Shown here in pieces: positions 56,683-64,000 of a DNA stretch of 64,000 nt. Numbering within the stretch: position 1 is the first letter of the stretch; each line of letters opens with the position of its first letter. Under the pieces are notes generated by a model. It searched no databases. It saw only the letters and a list, made by a program, of their open reading frames with translations, and was not told where the DNA came from. Source of the stretch: Methanothrix harundinacea 6Ac (GTDB lineage Archaea; Halobacteriota; Methanosarcinia; Methanotrichales; Methanotrichaceae); the NCBI RefSeq assembly GCF_000235565.1, contig NC_017527.1, positions 186,001 to 250,000 on the forward strand, given 5' to 3'. The position numbers and the translations under genes are program-made.

Positions 56683-57732
56683 ATGGTAAGTACAGTCGAC
56701 ATGGGTTTGTTCGGCATATTCTTGCTGGTATTGCTATGCCCATTTTTCATAAAGAAGGTTGAAGAGCAGCTTGAAGCCTTCCTGTTTGTTATGGGCGTGT
56801 CCGCGGTTACCATAGCCAACGCCTGGCATATGGAGCTGGTGATAGAAGCCATCGAAGAGCCGATCATGAAGGGGATAGTCCCGGCGGTTCTGGTAGCGGG
56901 TCTTCTATTCTATTACGGAAGATCTCACGCGCAGAGGATAATGAACGTCCTCTTGGATAAGGTCCCTCTTAAGATACTGGTCTTTCTGATAGTGGTTATC
57001 CTGGGCTTATCCGCAAGCCTGATCACAGCCATAATCGCGGCCCTGGTTCTGGTTGAGGTGGTAAGCCTCATGCCCCTAGATCGCAATACCAAAATCAAGC
57101 TCACGGTGGTGGCCTGTTTCTCCATAGGTCTTGGAGCAGCTCTGACCCCGGTGGGCGAGCCCCTCTCCACCATAGCCATAACCAAGCTGCAGGGTCCGCC
57201 ATATTATGCAGGTTTCACCTTCCTGCTGGAGACGATAGGCATGTATGTAATCCCGGGGATACTGGCCTTCGGCTTATTGAGCACGATCATCGTCGGGAAA
57301 AAGACGGTCGCAAAGGAGACGGATATCTTAGCGAGAGGCGGTGATACTCTCCGGGACGTGGGGATCAGGGGAGCGAAGGTATACCTCTTTGTTATGGCCC
57401 TCCTGCTCTTGGGCAGCGGCTTCAAGATCATCATAGATACTTACCTGATCCACATACCCGCGATGATCCTCTACTGGGTAAATATGTCCTCTGCGGTCCT
57501 GGACAACGCCACTCTGACGGCAGCGGAGATCGGCCCTTCCATGGATATCTTCCAGATCAAGGCCATCCTGATGGGGCTTCTCGTCGCTGGAGGGATGCTC
57601 ATCCCCGGTAATATCCCAAACATAATATCTGCAAACAAGTTGGGCATAACCAGCAAAGAGTGGGCCCGCACCGGCGTCCCCATCGGCCTTGTGACGATGC
57701 TGGTCTACTTCGGATGGATATTCTACATTTAG
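56683..57732 (+). CDS. DUF1646-family membrane transporter, copy 2
   Basis: 349 residues, starting MVSTVDMGLFGIFLLVLLCP at ATG 56683 with AAGGAG upstream. Same membrane topology as copy 1; it differs from copy 1 in a block near residues 178-225 (YAGFTFLLETIGMYVIPGIL; ILARGGDT) and is the same as copy 3 at the protein level. It is followed after 45 bases by USP copy 2. Confidence 0.88.
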   Translation: MVSTVDMGLFGIFLLVLLCPFFIKKVEEQLEAFLFVMGVSAVTIANAWHMELVIEAIEEPIMKGIVPAVLVAGLLFYYGRSHAQRIMNVLLDKVPLKILVFLIVVILGLSASLITAIIAALVLVEVVSLMPLDRNTKIKLTVVACFSIGLGAALTPVGEPLSTIAITKLQGPPYYAGFTFLLETIGMYVIPGILAFGLLSTIIVGKKTVAKETDILARGGDTLRDVGIRGAKVYLFVMALLLLGSGFKIIIDTYLIHIPAMILYWVNMSSAVLDNATLTAAEIGPSMDIFQIKAILMGLLVAGGMLIPGNIPNIISANKLGITSKEWARTGVPIGLVTMLVYFGWIFYI

Positions 57733-57777
57733 ATTACGGGGGCTGATGTCCGAGGATAAACTGATGCGAGGAGGGTT

Positions 57778-58653
57778 ATGATGTACGAGAAGGTGTTAGT
57801 TCCAACAGACTTTTCAAAGTATGCGCAAAAAGTCATAGAATGCATAGGGGACGTTCCGGGATTGAAGGAGATAGTGCTCCTCCACGTGGTGGATGCCACC
57901 CATCCCTCAAAACGGGGATGGACCCGGGGACCCAAAGTCGAAGATGCCAAGATCGATCTCGCCGACATAAAAGAGCGGCTCGAGAATCTCGGCTTTAAGG
58001 TCACCCCCCGGCTCGAGGTGATCACTGAGGCGGACGTCTCCAGGACCATTCAGAGGGTTGCAGACGAGGAGAATGTCTCTCTGATAGTGATGGGCGCTTT
58101 GGGAAAGGGCCGCGTCTCTGGCATCCTTCTGGGGAGCGCTTCAACGGGAGTTGTCCGTTTCAGCAACAAAGATACCCTCATCATGCGCTACAAGATGCTG
58201 GAGGGGCTTGAAGGGGCAACCTACGAGAAGTTCTGCCCCATGATATTCTCCAAGGTCCTCTGCACCACAGACTTCTCGGAGGCTTCACAGTCATCGATCT
58301 CGATGATCAAGGGTCTGAAGGACGTAGTCGGAGAGGTCATTTTGGAGTACGTCGTCTCCAAGGGAGAGACCCAGGAGGAGATCGAAGGCTACGTCGCAGA
58401 GGCGAAGGAGAAGCTCGGAGAGATCAAGGAGGATCTCGCCAGCGCGGGCCTCAAAGTGAGAACCCACGTAGACGTGGGCAACCCCCGGGAGCAGATCACG
58501 TCCCTGGCCACGACGGAGGATGTATCTCTGATCGTGATAAGTTCCCAAGGCAAGGGCTGGATAAAACAGATGATGGTGGGAAGCACCACCTTTGATGTCG
58601 TGAGGACCGCAGAGAGGCCGGTACTGATCGTGAGATCTAAGAAAGGCACTTAG
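57778..58653 (+). CDS. two-domain universal stress protein, copy 2
   Basis: 291 residues, identical in protein sequence to copies 1 and 3. Second member of the tandem transporter-USP units. Because the amplification includes the 45-base gap and the ribosome sites, all copies should be equally expressible. Confidence 0.92.
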   Translation: MMYEKVLVPTDFSKYAQKVIECIGDVPGLKEIVLLHVVDATHPSKRGWTRGPKVEDAKIDLADIKERLENLGFKVTPRLEVITEADVSRTIQRVADEENVSLIVMGALGKGRVSGILLGSASTGVVRFSNKDTLIMRYKMLEGLEGATYEKFCPMIFSKVLCTTDFSEASQSSISMIKGLKDVVGEVILEYVVSKGETQEEIEGYVAEAKEKLGEIKEDLASAGLKVRTHVDVGNPREQITSLATTEDVSLIVISSQGKGWIKQMMVGSTTFDVVRTAERPVLIVRSKKGT

Positions 58654-58715
58654 ATCTCAAAACCGTTCTTTTTATCATTCAAGGGGTGCTTCGCTACGGA
58701 CTCGGCATCGGGGCC

Positions 58716-58897
58716 ATCAAAATCCCAGGGGAAACGGCTTCAGCATCTATTACGCGCTGCGATATTATTTCCCATAAAGCGGCCTGAAGGCCGGAGTTCG
58801 TGGACCAGATCGATCTCGTATCTTCTCCAAGACGAATCGACCATTGGAAAAAGGATATCTACAACTCCTAAAAACATAAGAGAGTTTCAAGGGTGTG
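58716..58897 (+). pseudogene. relic of the VFRT..WL small gene (unit 3)
   Basis: Same decayed copy as at 56443-56624, moved by exactly 2273 bases, so it was already decayed when the unit was duplicated. Confidence 0.7.
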
Positions 58898-58955
58898 ATG
58901 TTAGTAGGAGCTGCAAAATCTCACAGTAATCGGATATATTGAGCAAGGAGTCATT

Positions 58956-60005
58956 ATGGTAAGTACAGTCGACATGGGTTTGTTCGGCATATTCTTGCTG
59001 GTATTGCTATGCCCATTTTTCATAAAGAAGGTTGAAGAGCAGCTTGAAGCCTTCCTGTTTGTTATGGGCGTGTCCGCGGTTACCATAGCCAACGCCTGGC
59101 ATATGGAGCTGGTGATAGAAGCCATCGAAGAGCCGATCATGAAGGGGATAGTCCCGGCGGTTCTGGTAGCGGGTCTTCTATTCTATTACGGAAGATCTCA
59201 CGCGCAGAGGATAATGAACGTCCTCTTGGATAAGGTCCCTCTTAAGATACTGGTCTTTCTGATAGTGGTTATCCTGGGCTTATCCGCAAGCCTGATCACA
59301 GCCATAATCGCGGCCCTGGTTCTGGTTGAGGTGGTAAGCCTCATGCCCCTAGATCGCAATACCAAAATCAAGCTCACGGTGGTGGCCTGTTTCTCCATAG
59401 GTCTTGGAGCAGCTCTGACCCCGGTGGGCGAGCCCCTCTCCACCATAGCCATAACCAAGCTGCAGGGTCCGCCATATTATGCAGGTTTCACCTTCCTGCT
59501 GGAGACGATAGGCATGTATGTAATCCCGGGGATACTGGCCTTCGGCTTATTGAGCACGATCATCGTCGGGAAAAAGACGGTCGCAAAGGAGACGGATATC
59601 TTAGCGAGAGGCGGTGATACTCTCCGGGACGTGGGGATCAGGGGAGCGAAGGTATACCTCTTTGTTATGGCCCTCCTGCTCTTGGGCAGCGGCTTCAAGA
59701 TCATCATAGATACTTACCTGATCCACATACCCGCGATGATCCTCTACTGGGTAAATATGTCCTCTGCGGTCCTGGACAACGCCACTCTGACGGCAGCGGA
59801 GATCGGCCCTTCCATGGATATCTTCCAGATCAAGGCCATCCTGATGGGGCTTCTCGTCGCTGGAGGGATGCTCATCCCCGGTAATATCCCAAACATAATA
59901 TCTGCAAACAAGTTGGGCATAACCAGCAAAGAGTGGGCCCGCACCGGCGTCCCCATCGGCCTTGTGACGATGCTGGTCTACTTCGGATGGATATTCTACA
60001 TTTAG
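58956..60005 (+). CDS. DUF1646-family membrane transporter, copy 3
   Basis: 349 residues, same protein sequence as copy 2. Third transporter of the array; USP copy 3 follows 45 bases on. No inactivating change seen. Confidence 0.88.
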   Translation: MVSTVDMGLFGIFLLVLLCPFFIKKVEEQLEAFLFVMGVSAVTIANAWHMELVIEAIEEPIMKGIVPAVLVAGLLFYYGRSHAQRIMNVLLDKVPLKILVFLIVVILGLSASLITAIIAALVLVEVVSLMPLDRNTKIKLTVVACFSIGLGAALTPVGEPLSTIAITKLQGPPYYAGFTFLLETIGMYVIPGILAFGLLSTIIVGKKTVAKETDILARGGDTLRDVGIRGAKVYLFVMALLLLGSGFKIIIDTYLIHIPAMILYWVNMSSAVLDNATLTAAEIGPSMDIFQIKAILMGLLVAGGMLIPGNIPNIISANKLGITSKEWARTGVPIGLVTMLVYFGWIFYI

Positions 60006-60050
60006 ATTACGGGGGCTGATGTCCGAGGATAAACTGATGCGAGGAGGGTT

Positions 60051-60926
60051 ATGATGTACGAGAAGGTGTTAGTTCCAACAGACTTTTCAAAGTATGCGCA
60101 AAAAGTCATAGAATGCATAGGGGACGTTCCGGGATTGAAGGAGATAGTGCTCCTCCACGTGGTGGATGCCACCCATCCCTCAAAACGGGGATGGACCCGG
60201 GGACCCAAAGTCGAAGATGCCAAGATCGATCTCGCCGACATAAAAGAGCGGCTCGAGAATCTCGGCTTTAAGGTCACCCCCCGGCTCGAGGTGATCACTG
60301 AGGCGGACGTCTCCAGGACCATTCAGAGGGTTGCAGACGAGGAGAATGTCTCTCTGATAGTGATGGGCGCTTTGGGAAAGGGCCGCGTCTCTGGCATCCT
60401 TCTGGGGAGCGCTTCAACGGGAGTTGTCCGTTTCAGCAACAAAGATACCCTCATCATGCGCTACAAGATGCTGGAGGGGCTTGAAGGGGCAACCTACGAG
60501 AAGTTCTGCCCCATGATATTCTCCAAGGTCCTCTGCACCACAGACTTCTCGGAGGCTTCACAGTCATCGATCTCGATGATCAAGGGTCTGAAGGACGTAG
60601 TCGGAGAGGTCATTTTGGAGTACGTCGTCTCCAAGGGAGAGACCCAGGAGGAGATCGAAGGCTACGTCGCAGAGGCGAAGGAGAAGCTCGGAGAGATCAA
60701 GGAGGATCTCGCCAGCGCGGGCCTCAAAGTAAGAACCCACGTAGACGTGGGCAACCCCCGGGAGCAGATCACGTCCCTGGCCACGACGGAGGATGTATCT
60801 CTGATCGTGATAAGTTCCCAAGGCAAGGGCTGGATAAAACAGATGATGGTGGGAAGCACCACCTTTGATGTCGTGAGGACCGCAGAGAGGCCGGTACTGA
60901 TCGTGAGATCTAAGAAAGGCACTTAG
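60051..60926 (+). CDS. two-domain universal stress protein, copy 3
   Basis: 291 residues, identical protein to copies 1 and 2, with one silent base change (GTA for GTG at 60729-60731). Right end of the array: directly after the stop the sequence departs from that of the other units. Confidence 0.92.
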   Translation: MMYEKVLVPTDFSKYAQKVIECIGDVPGLKEIVLLHVVDATHPSKRGWTRGPKVEDAKIDLADIKERLENLGFKVTPRLEVITEADVSRTIQRVADEENVSLIVMGALGKGRVSGILLGSASTGVVRFSNKDTLIMRYKMLEGLEGATYEKFCPMIFSKVLCTTDFSEASQSSISMIKGLKDVVGEVILEYVVSKGETQEEIEGYVAEAKEKLGEIKEDLASAGLKVRTHVDVGNPREQITSLATTEDVSLIVISSQGKGWIKQMMVGSTTFDVVRTAERPVLIVRSKKGT

Positions 60927-61056
60927 ATCTCACCTTTTTTGATGCAATTTATTGTATTATATTGTAATTACATTTAAATTCGGCGGGATAAGGCGCAAAT
61001 CTTAACTATTAAGAATGATAGAATAAGCTTCAATTAGGTGAGGTAGGTGGAAAGAT

Positions 61057-61530
61057 ATGCTAGGCACAAAAAATTCTGAATCCAACAAGAAATTCCTGCA
61101 TACTAGACTCTCCAAGTGCTTCCTATTTGTACTTTTAAGTGGGATCGTATTTCGTACAACGTGGCTTGAAGGCTACTCAACGCGCCCCAGGTGGCTTCCG
61201 TCGGCGGTGCCTAATAAAACGGTTGTCGAAATGAAGAGAGACCTCAGAATATGGGGCTCAGTGATTGTGGCCATAGGCATCTCTGGCATCATGCTCTCCG
61301 GATTTATGGACCCCGTCTGGGGAATAGTTCTGGTGATATTCGGGGCATCAGCGCTGGGCATTCAAGAACGGAGCATGTTCGTTCCCCTTGGAATGGCCTT
61401 GATCTTTGCAGGACTAATAAACGTAAGCTTTGGTGGGTTTGGGATCGAATCGATATTCGGACTCCTGCTGATCGTCTTGGGTGCACAGGAGATCAGAACT
61501 ATCAGGACTTATGGCTCAAAGGCAGCTTGA
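61057..61530 (+). CDS. membrane protein with N-terminal VFRT..WL motif
   Basis: 157-residue protein. The first 58 residues repeat the small protein at 54149 (LSKCFLFVLLSGIVFRTTWL, then EGYSTRPRWLPSAVPNKT). They are followed by a domain with about four hydrophobic segments (VIVAIGISGIMLSGF, WGIVLVIFGASALGI, MFVPLGMALIFAGLINVSFG, GLLLIVLGAQEI). GAGGTAGGTGG lies before the ATG at 61057, supporting the long form; an internal start at 61231 (MKRDLRIWG) would give only the membrane domain. It lies right after the array and ends before a strong terminator. Confidence 0.65.
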   Translation: MLGTKNSESNKKFLHTRLSKCFLFVLLSGIVFRTTWLEGYSTRPRWLPSAVPNKTVVEMKRDLRIWGSVIVAIGISGIMLSGFMDPVWGIVLVIFGASALGIQERSMFVPLGMALIFAGLINVSFGGFGIESIFGLLLIVLGAQEIRTIRTYGSKAA

Positions 61531-61590
61531 CACAAAGTCCTGATCCCAGGTGAGAAGTAGTTTTGACCTGTCGATCAATCTCGGCCTCCT

Positions 61591-61625
61591 AATTGCGGGG
61601 TTGAGTTCAACCCCGCAATTTTTGG
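61591..61625 (+). terminator. strong hairpin terminator
   Basis: Stem AATTGCGGGGTTGA against TCAACCCCGCAATT (12-14 bp) followed by TTTTT, 61 bases after the stop at 61530. Confidence 0.85.
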
Positions 61626-61766
61626 CGCCATGATATCTTCGGTAATTTGTGATGAGGTGCCGGCTCCAGATGGTTTGCATACCGGTTGCTCATCTCAAAT
61701 AACCCAGGTTGCGGCCTTTACCGGAAAGCAGCACTGGGATTGAGGTTCACGCAAGAGACCAAAGCT

Positions 61767-63047
61767 CTACCCTCCCTTCACTTTTATCAGCAGGAGGTCT
61801 CTGCTTCCATCACCATGAGACTCCATCGCCCCGGTGATTATGTAGCTCCCATCGGTCGTTTCGTCGACTGCGTTGGCCCATCCATTGCCTCTTCCGCCGA
61901 AGGTCCTATCCCACTCCTTCTCTCCTTTCGAGTCGGTTTTGATCAGCCATACGTGACTTTTGTCCGCCGTATTTATCAGCCAGGAGTGCAACGCGCCATC
62001 ATCGTGTTCCGTTGTATATCCTGCGATGATATAGCCGTCATCCCCCGTCTCCTTGACAGCTATCCCCTCATCAAAACCAGGGCCGCCAAAAGTCTTGTCC
62101 CATTCTTTGGTCCCGTTTGAGTCCGTCTTGATCAGCCAGACGTCTTTGCTGCCGTTCCCGAAAGATTCTGTGCTGCCTGTGACGATGTAGCCGAGATCCT
62201 TCGCCTCGCGGACAGAAAAGCCAACGTCTTCCCGGGGTCCGCCGAAGGTTCTCTCCCAGAGCCCGCGACCTCTCGGATCCGTTTTTACTAGCCAGATGTC
62301 GCTACCGCCTGCACCGCTGGAGGTTGTATATCCTGTGACGATGTAGCCCCCGTCATCTGTCTCCTGGACGGATGAGCCTTCATCAAAGCCGGATCCCCCG
62401 AAGGTTCTGTCCCAGGCTATATTCCCCTCCGAATCGGTTTTGATGAGCCAGAGGTTCGTATTTCGGGGGGTCTTTACCAAAAATGCGTTATTAAATCCGG
62501 CGCCATAAGATTCTGTGCCGCCTGCAATGATGTAGCCCCCATCGGCGGTTTGCTGGATCGCGTTGGGCCAGTCATTGCCCCGTCCACCAAAGGTCTTATC
62601 CCATTCTGGGTTTCCTTCCGAATCGGTCTTGATCAGCCAGATATCATAATCTCCGATCACATGCGGTTTTGTAGCACCCGCGATGATGTAGCCTCCGTCT
62701 TTCGTTTCCTGCACCATGAAACCAATATCTTTGCCCATCCCGCCAAATGTCCTCTCCCAAAGGGTATTCCCTTCTGAATCCGTCTTGATCAGCCAGATTT
62801 CGCCTATTCGGGAAGCCTTTATCATCCATGAATAAGCGATGTTTTTCTTGTGAGATGTTGTGCTGCCCGTTACTATATACCCACCATCCTTCGTCTCTTG
62901 GACCGATGTTCCCACGTCTTCCCCGGCGCCGCCGAAGGTTCTCACCCAGCCGTCCTCCGGAGCGATGCTCTCACTATTTGCCAACACCGCAGAGATTATC
63001 AGCAAATAGGTTACTCCTGTAGCCAGCCCCCTCTTAATGATAGCCAC
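61767..63047 (-). CDS. secreted repeat protein, beta-propeller-like
   Basis: 426-residue secreted protein. Start set at GTG 63047 ((M)AIIKRGLATGVTYLLIISA), six bases after AGGTGGTG; a longer form from 63059 is possible. After the signal peptide come about seven repeats of some 50-60 residues, each with W-x-R/K-TFGGxGxDxG, a VQET-x-DGGYIVTGxT element and DIWLIKTDSEGN. This is the pattern of large families of archaeal and bacterial surface proteins expected to fold into a beta-propeller. Function is probably adhesion or binding. It converges on the terminator at 61591. Confidence 0.82.
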   Translation of the reverse strand: MAIIKRGLATGVTYLLIISAVLANSESIAPEDGWVRTFGGAGEDVGTSVQETKDGGYIVTGSTTSHKKNIAYSWMIKASRIGEIWLIKTDSEGNTLWERTFGGMGKDIGFMVQETKDGGYIIAGATKPHVIGDYDIWLIKTDSEGNPEWDKTFGGRGNDWPNAIQQTADGGYIIAGGTESYGAGFNNAFLVKTPRNTNLWLIKTDSEGNIAWDRTFGGSGFDEGSSVQETDDGGYIVTGYTTSSGAGGSDIWLVKTDPRGRGLWERTFGGPREDVGFSVREAKDLGYIVTGSTESFGNGSKDVWLIKTDSNGTKEWDKTFGGPGFDEGIAVKETGDDGYIIAGYTTEHDDGALHSWLINTADKSHVWLIKTDSKGEKEWDRTFGGRGNGWANAVDETTDGSYIITGAMESHGDGSRDLLLIKVKGG

Positions 63048-63059
63048 AATTAGCACCAC

Positions 63060-63711
63060 CTGGATATCAATTCTTCATTATCAATAATGATCATTATTAA
63101 TAGTGATAGTATAAGTGGTTTTTGCCCATTCAGCGTGCATCAAGGAACTGATATTAAATAAATTAAAAAAAATTATTCTTATTTCATGATATATATGAGA
63201 ATTTTTCAGCCCTTAGTTCCGCTATACTCTCTCAAATCAACTACCTACGATTTTTCTCTTTCTATCTCTGGAATGGGATGAAAAATCGCTTTCTTGATAG
63301 GATATATCCTTGAATCAGCCTTAACAGATTACTAAATAAATTGCTATTCAATGCGACTATGATATTAGTTCATGAATACTATTAATTCTCACCAACTAAT
63401 ACAGCTTCGGCATTAATAAAATCCATATACACCTACTTATGCCGATATTATCCGGATTTGTTGGAAATATTTACCAAACTATTATTGCAGAAATTCTCTG
63501 CCGACTTATGCCCATTCAAAGCGATTTTACAGATCAAAATGTCCACAACTATCACGATTAATAATTATAATTGTTAATCGTGATCTCCATTTTATAATCC
63601 GGTGGGTATTTCTTAACCAAAAAGGTTTAATATGTGATTTAACACCTATAATCGTGATGGATCATAAATTTAGTGCCAGATTTGTTGTGGTCCGTCGTTA
63701 GGGGGACTGCA
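63060..63711. other. AT-rich intergenic region before the ATP synthase operon
   Basis: 650 bases without a gene. It includes several AT-rich dyads (around 63070-63105, with cattatcaataatgatcatt, and the palindrome at 63551) and a promoter-like TTTAATATG near 63627. It probably holds the control region of the ATP synthase operon and the promoter of the repeat-protein gene. Confidence 0.6.
63551..63584. repeat. 34-base near-perfect palindrome
   Basis: Outer arms ATCACGATTA and TAATCGTGAT with an AT-rich centre ATAATTATAATTGT; only one base pair (63562/63573) does not match. It lies about 130 bases before the ATP synthase gene. It could be an operator for a dimeric regulator or form a cruciform or RNA hairpin. 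Confidence 0.75.
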
Positions 63712-64000
63712 ATGGTCTTTGAGACGCTGAAAATGGTGAAAGGGGCGGAGAGGGAATCTCTTTCCAAGCTCGAACGCGCCAATAAGGACGCCGAAGAACT
63801 GGTAATCAAGGCCAATAAAGCAGCAGAGGAGCAGGTAAACAAGGTGATTGAAGAAGCTGATGCGGAGGTTGAGGCTCTTATTGAAGATAAGATTTCACAG
63901 GCAAAGAGGTCCGCCAACGAGATTATCACGGAAGGTGAGCGCGAGGCACGACAGCTTTCAGAGCGGGCTCAGTCGAAGATCTCGGACGCGGGAGCATTTG
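63712..64000 (+). CDS. ahaH: A-type ATP synthase subunit H (3' end outside window)
   Basis: First 96 residues of a long helical, charged protein: MVFETLKMVKGAERESLSKL, then NKDAEELVIKANKAAEEQVN and EAEALIEDKISQAKRSANEI-type repeats. This is the coiled-coil peripheral-stalk subunit H (AhaH), the usual first gene of the archaeal ATP synthase operon. AGGGGGA lies before ATG 63712. The frame is open to the window edge. The rest of the operon should follow outside. Confidence 0.85.
   Translation, partial: MVFETLKMVKGAERESLSKLERANKDAEELVIKANKAAEEQVNKVIEEADAEVEALIEDKISQAKRSANEIITEGEREARQLSERAQSKISDAGAF

Larger units (their letters stand above)
55063..60926. repeat. tandem array, 2273-bp period
   Basis: From 55063 the sequence repeats with a period of exactly 2273 bases (55505/57778/60051 and 56683/58956). 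In the parts compared by eye the copies match base for base, except for a silent G-to-A at 60731 against 58458 and 56185. The array holds the end of transporter copy 1 plus USP copy 1, then two full transporter+USP units. Identity ends just after the last USP stop (60926), while the sequence left of 55063 is more diverged. This is a very recent amplification or a strongly homogenised array. Confidence 0.93.

Overview
The window looks like a GC-rich chromosome segment of a methanogenic euryarchaeon. The best guess is the Methanothrix (Methanosaeta) group, inferred from gene content only and not tested by a search. Supporting genes are geranylgeranylglyceryl-phosphate synthase, TiaS, Cgi121 (KEOPS), RaSEA (archaeosine), MptE (methanopterin), ribosomal protein L40e, a DUF2150 protein, a methanogen-type thymidylate synthase, an Orc1/Cdc6 initiator and the start of an A-type ATP synthase operon. 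Many genes have GGAGG/GGTG ribosome sites, and GTG or TTG starts are common.

Layout. 1-2.7 kb: hisC, argD and a metallo-beta-lactamase-fold (MBL) hydrolase. 2.8-6.3 kb: an accessory stretch with a broken and an intact GyrI-like gene around a RelE-type toxin-antitoxin pair, an AbrB-like protein and a chain of overlapping tiny genes that runs into the 3' end of a methyltransferase gene. A paralogue of the first MBL gene closes it. 7.6-26 kb: housekeeping genes (thiC, AMMECR1, rubrerythrin, phosphoribulokinase, a frameshifted HTH regulator, tiaS, ppaC, tmk, mptE, a sulfite-reductase-like protein, KEOPS Cgi121, two M24 peptidases, GGGPS, L40e). 26.1 kb: a tRNA-Ser(CGA) that appears to carry two non-canonical introns. 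26.3-32.7 kb: malic enzyme, then a lower-GC island with a GNAT toxin-antitoxin pair, a chimera of malic-enzyme and NYN-gene fragments joined at a 9-bp microhomology, a repeated short fragment and small secreted proteins.

32.8-36.6 kb: an oxidative-stress group (Fur/PerR regulator with a palindromic operator candidate, peroxiredoxin, small stress protein, superoxide dismutase) and two secreted proteins. 36.7-45 kb: thymidylate synthase, a nuclease-like protein and an anaerobic cobalamin operon (cbiT-L-F-G-H-C-D-E), in which cbiG seems to start at ATA and CbiH carries a second, degenerate methylase domain. 45.1-49.9 kb: a likely replication origin, with seven ORB-like elements and an AT-rich unwinding candidate upstream of orc1/cdc6.

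50-64 kb: tRNA-Gly, a thioredoxin-reductase-like flavoprotein, RaSEA, a universal stress protein (USP), then an AT-rich iteron-like array leading into an amplified module. The module is a DUF1646 membrane transporter followed by a two-domain USP, present three times in tandem with a 2273-bp period and nearly identical copies. Short proteins sharing an unrecognised VFRT..WL motif, or their relics, accompany the module. The window ends with a secreted repeat protein, an AT-rich palindrome and the first gene of the ATP synthase operon.
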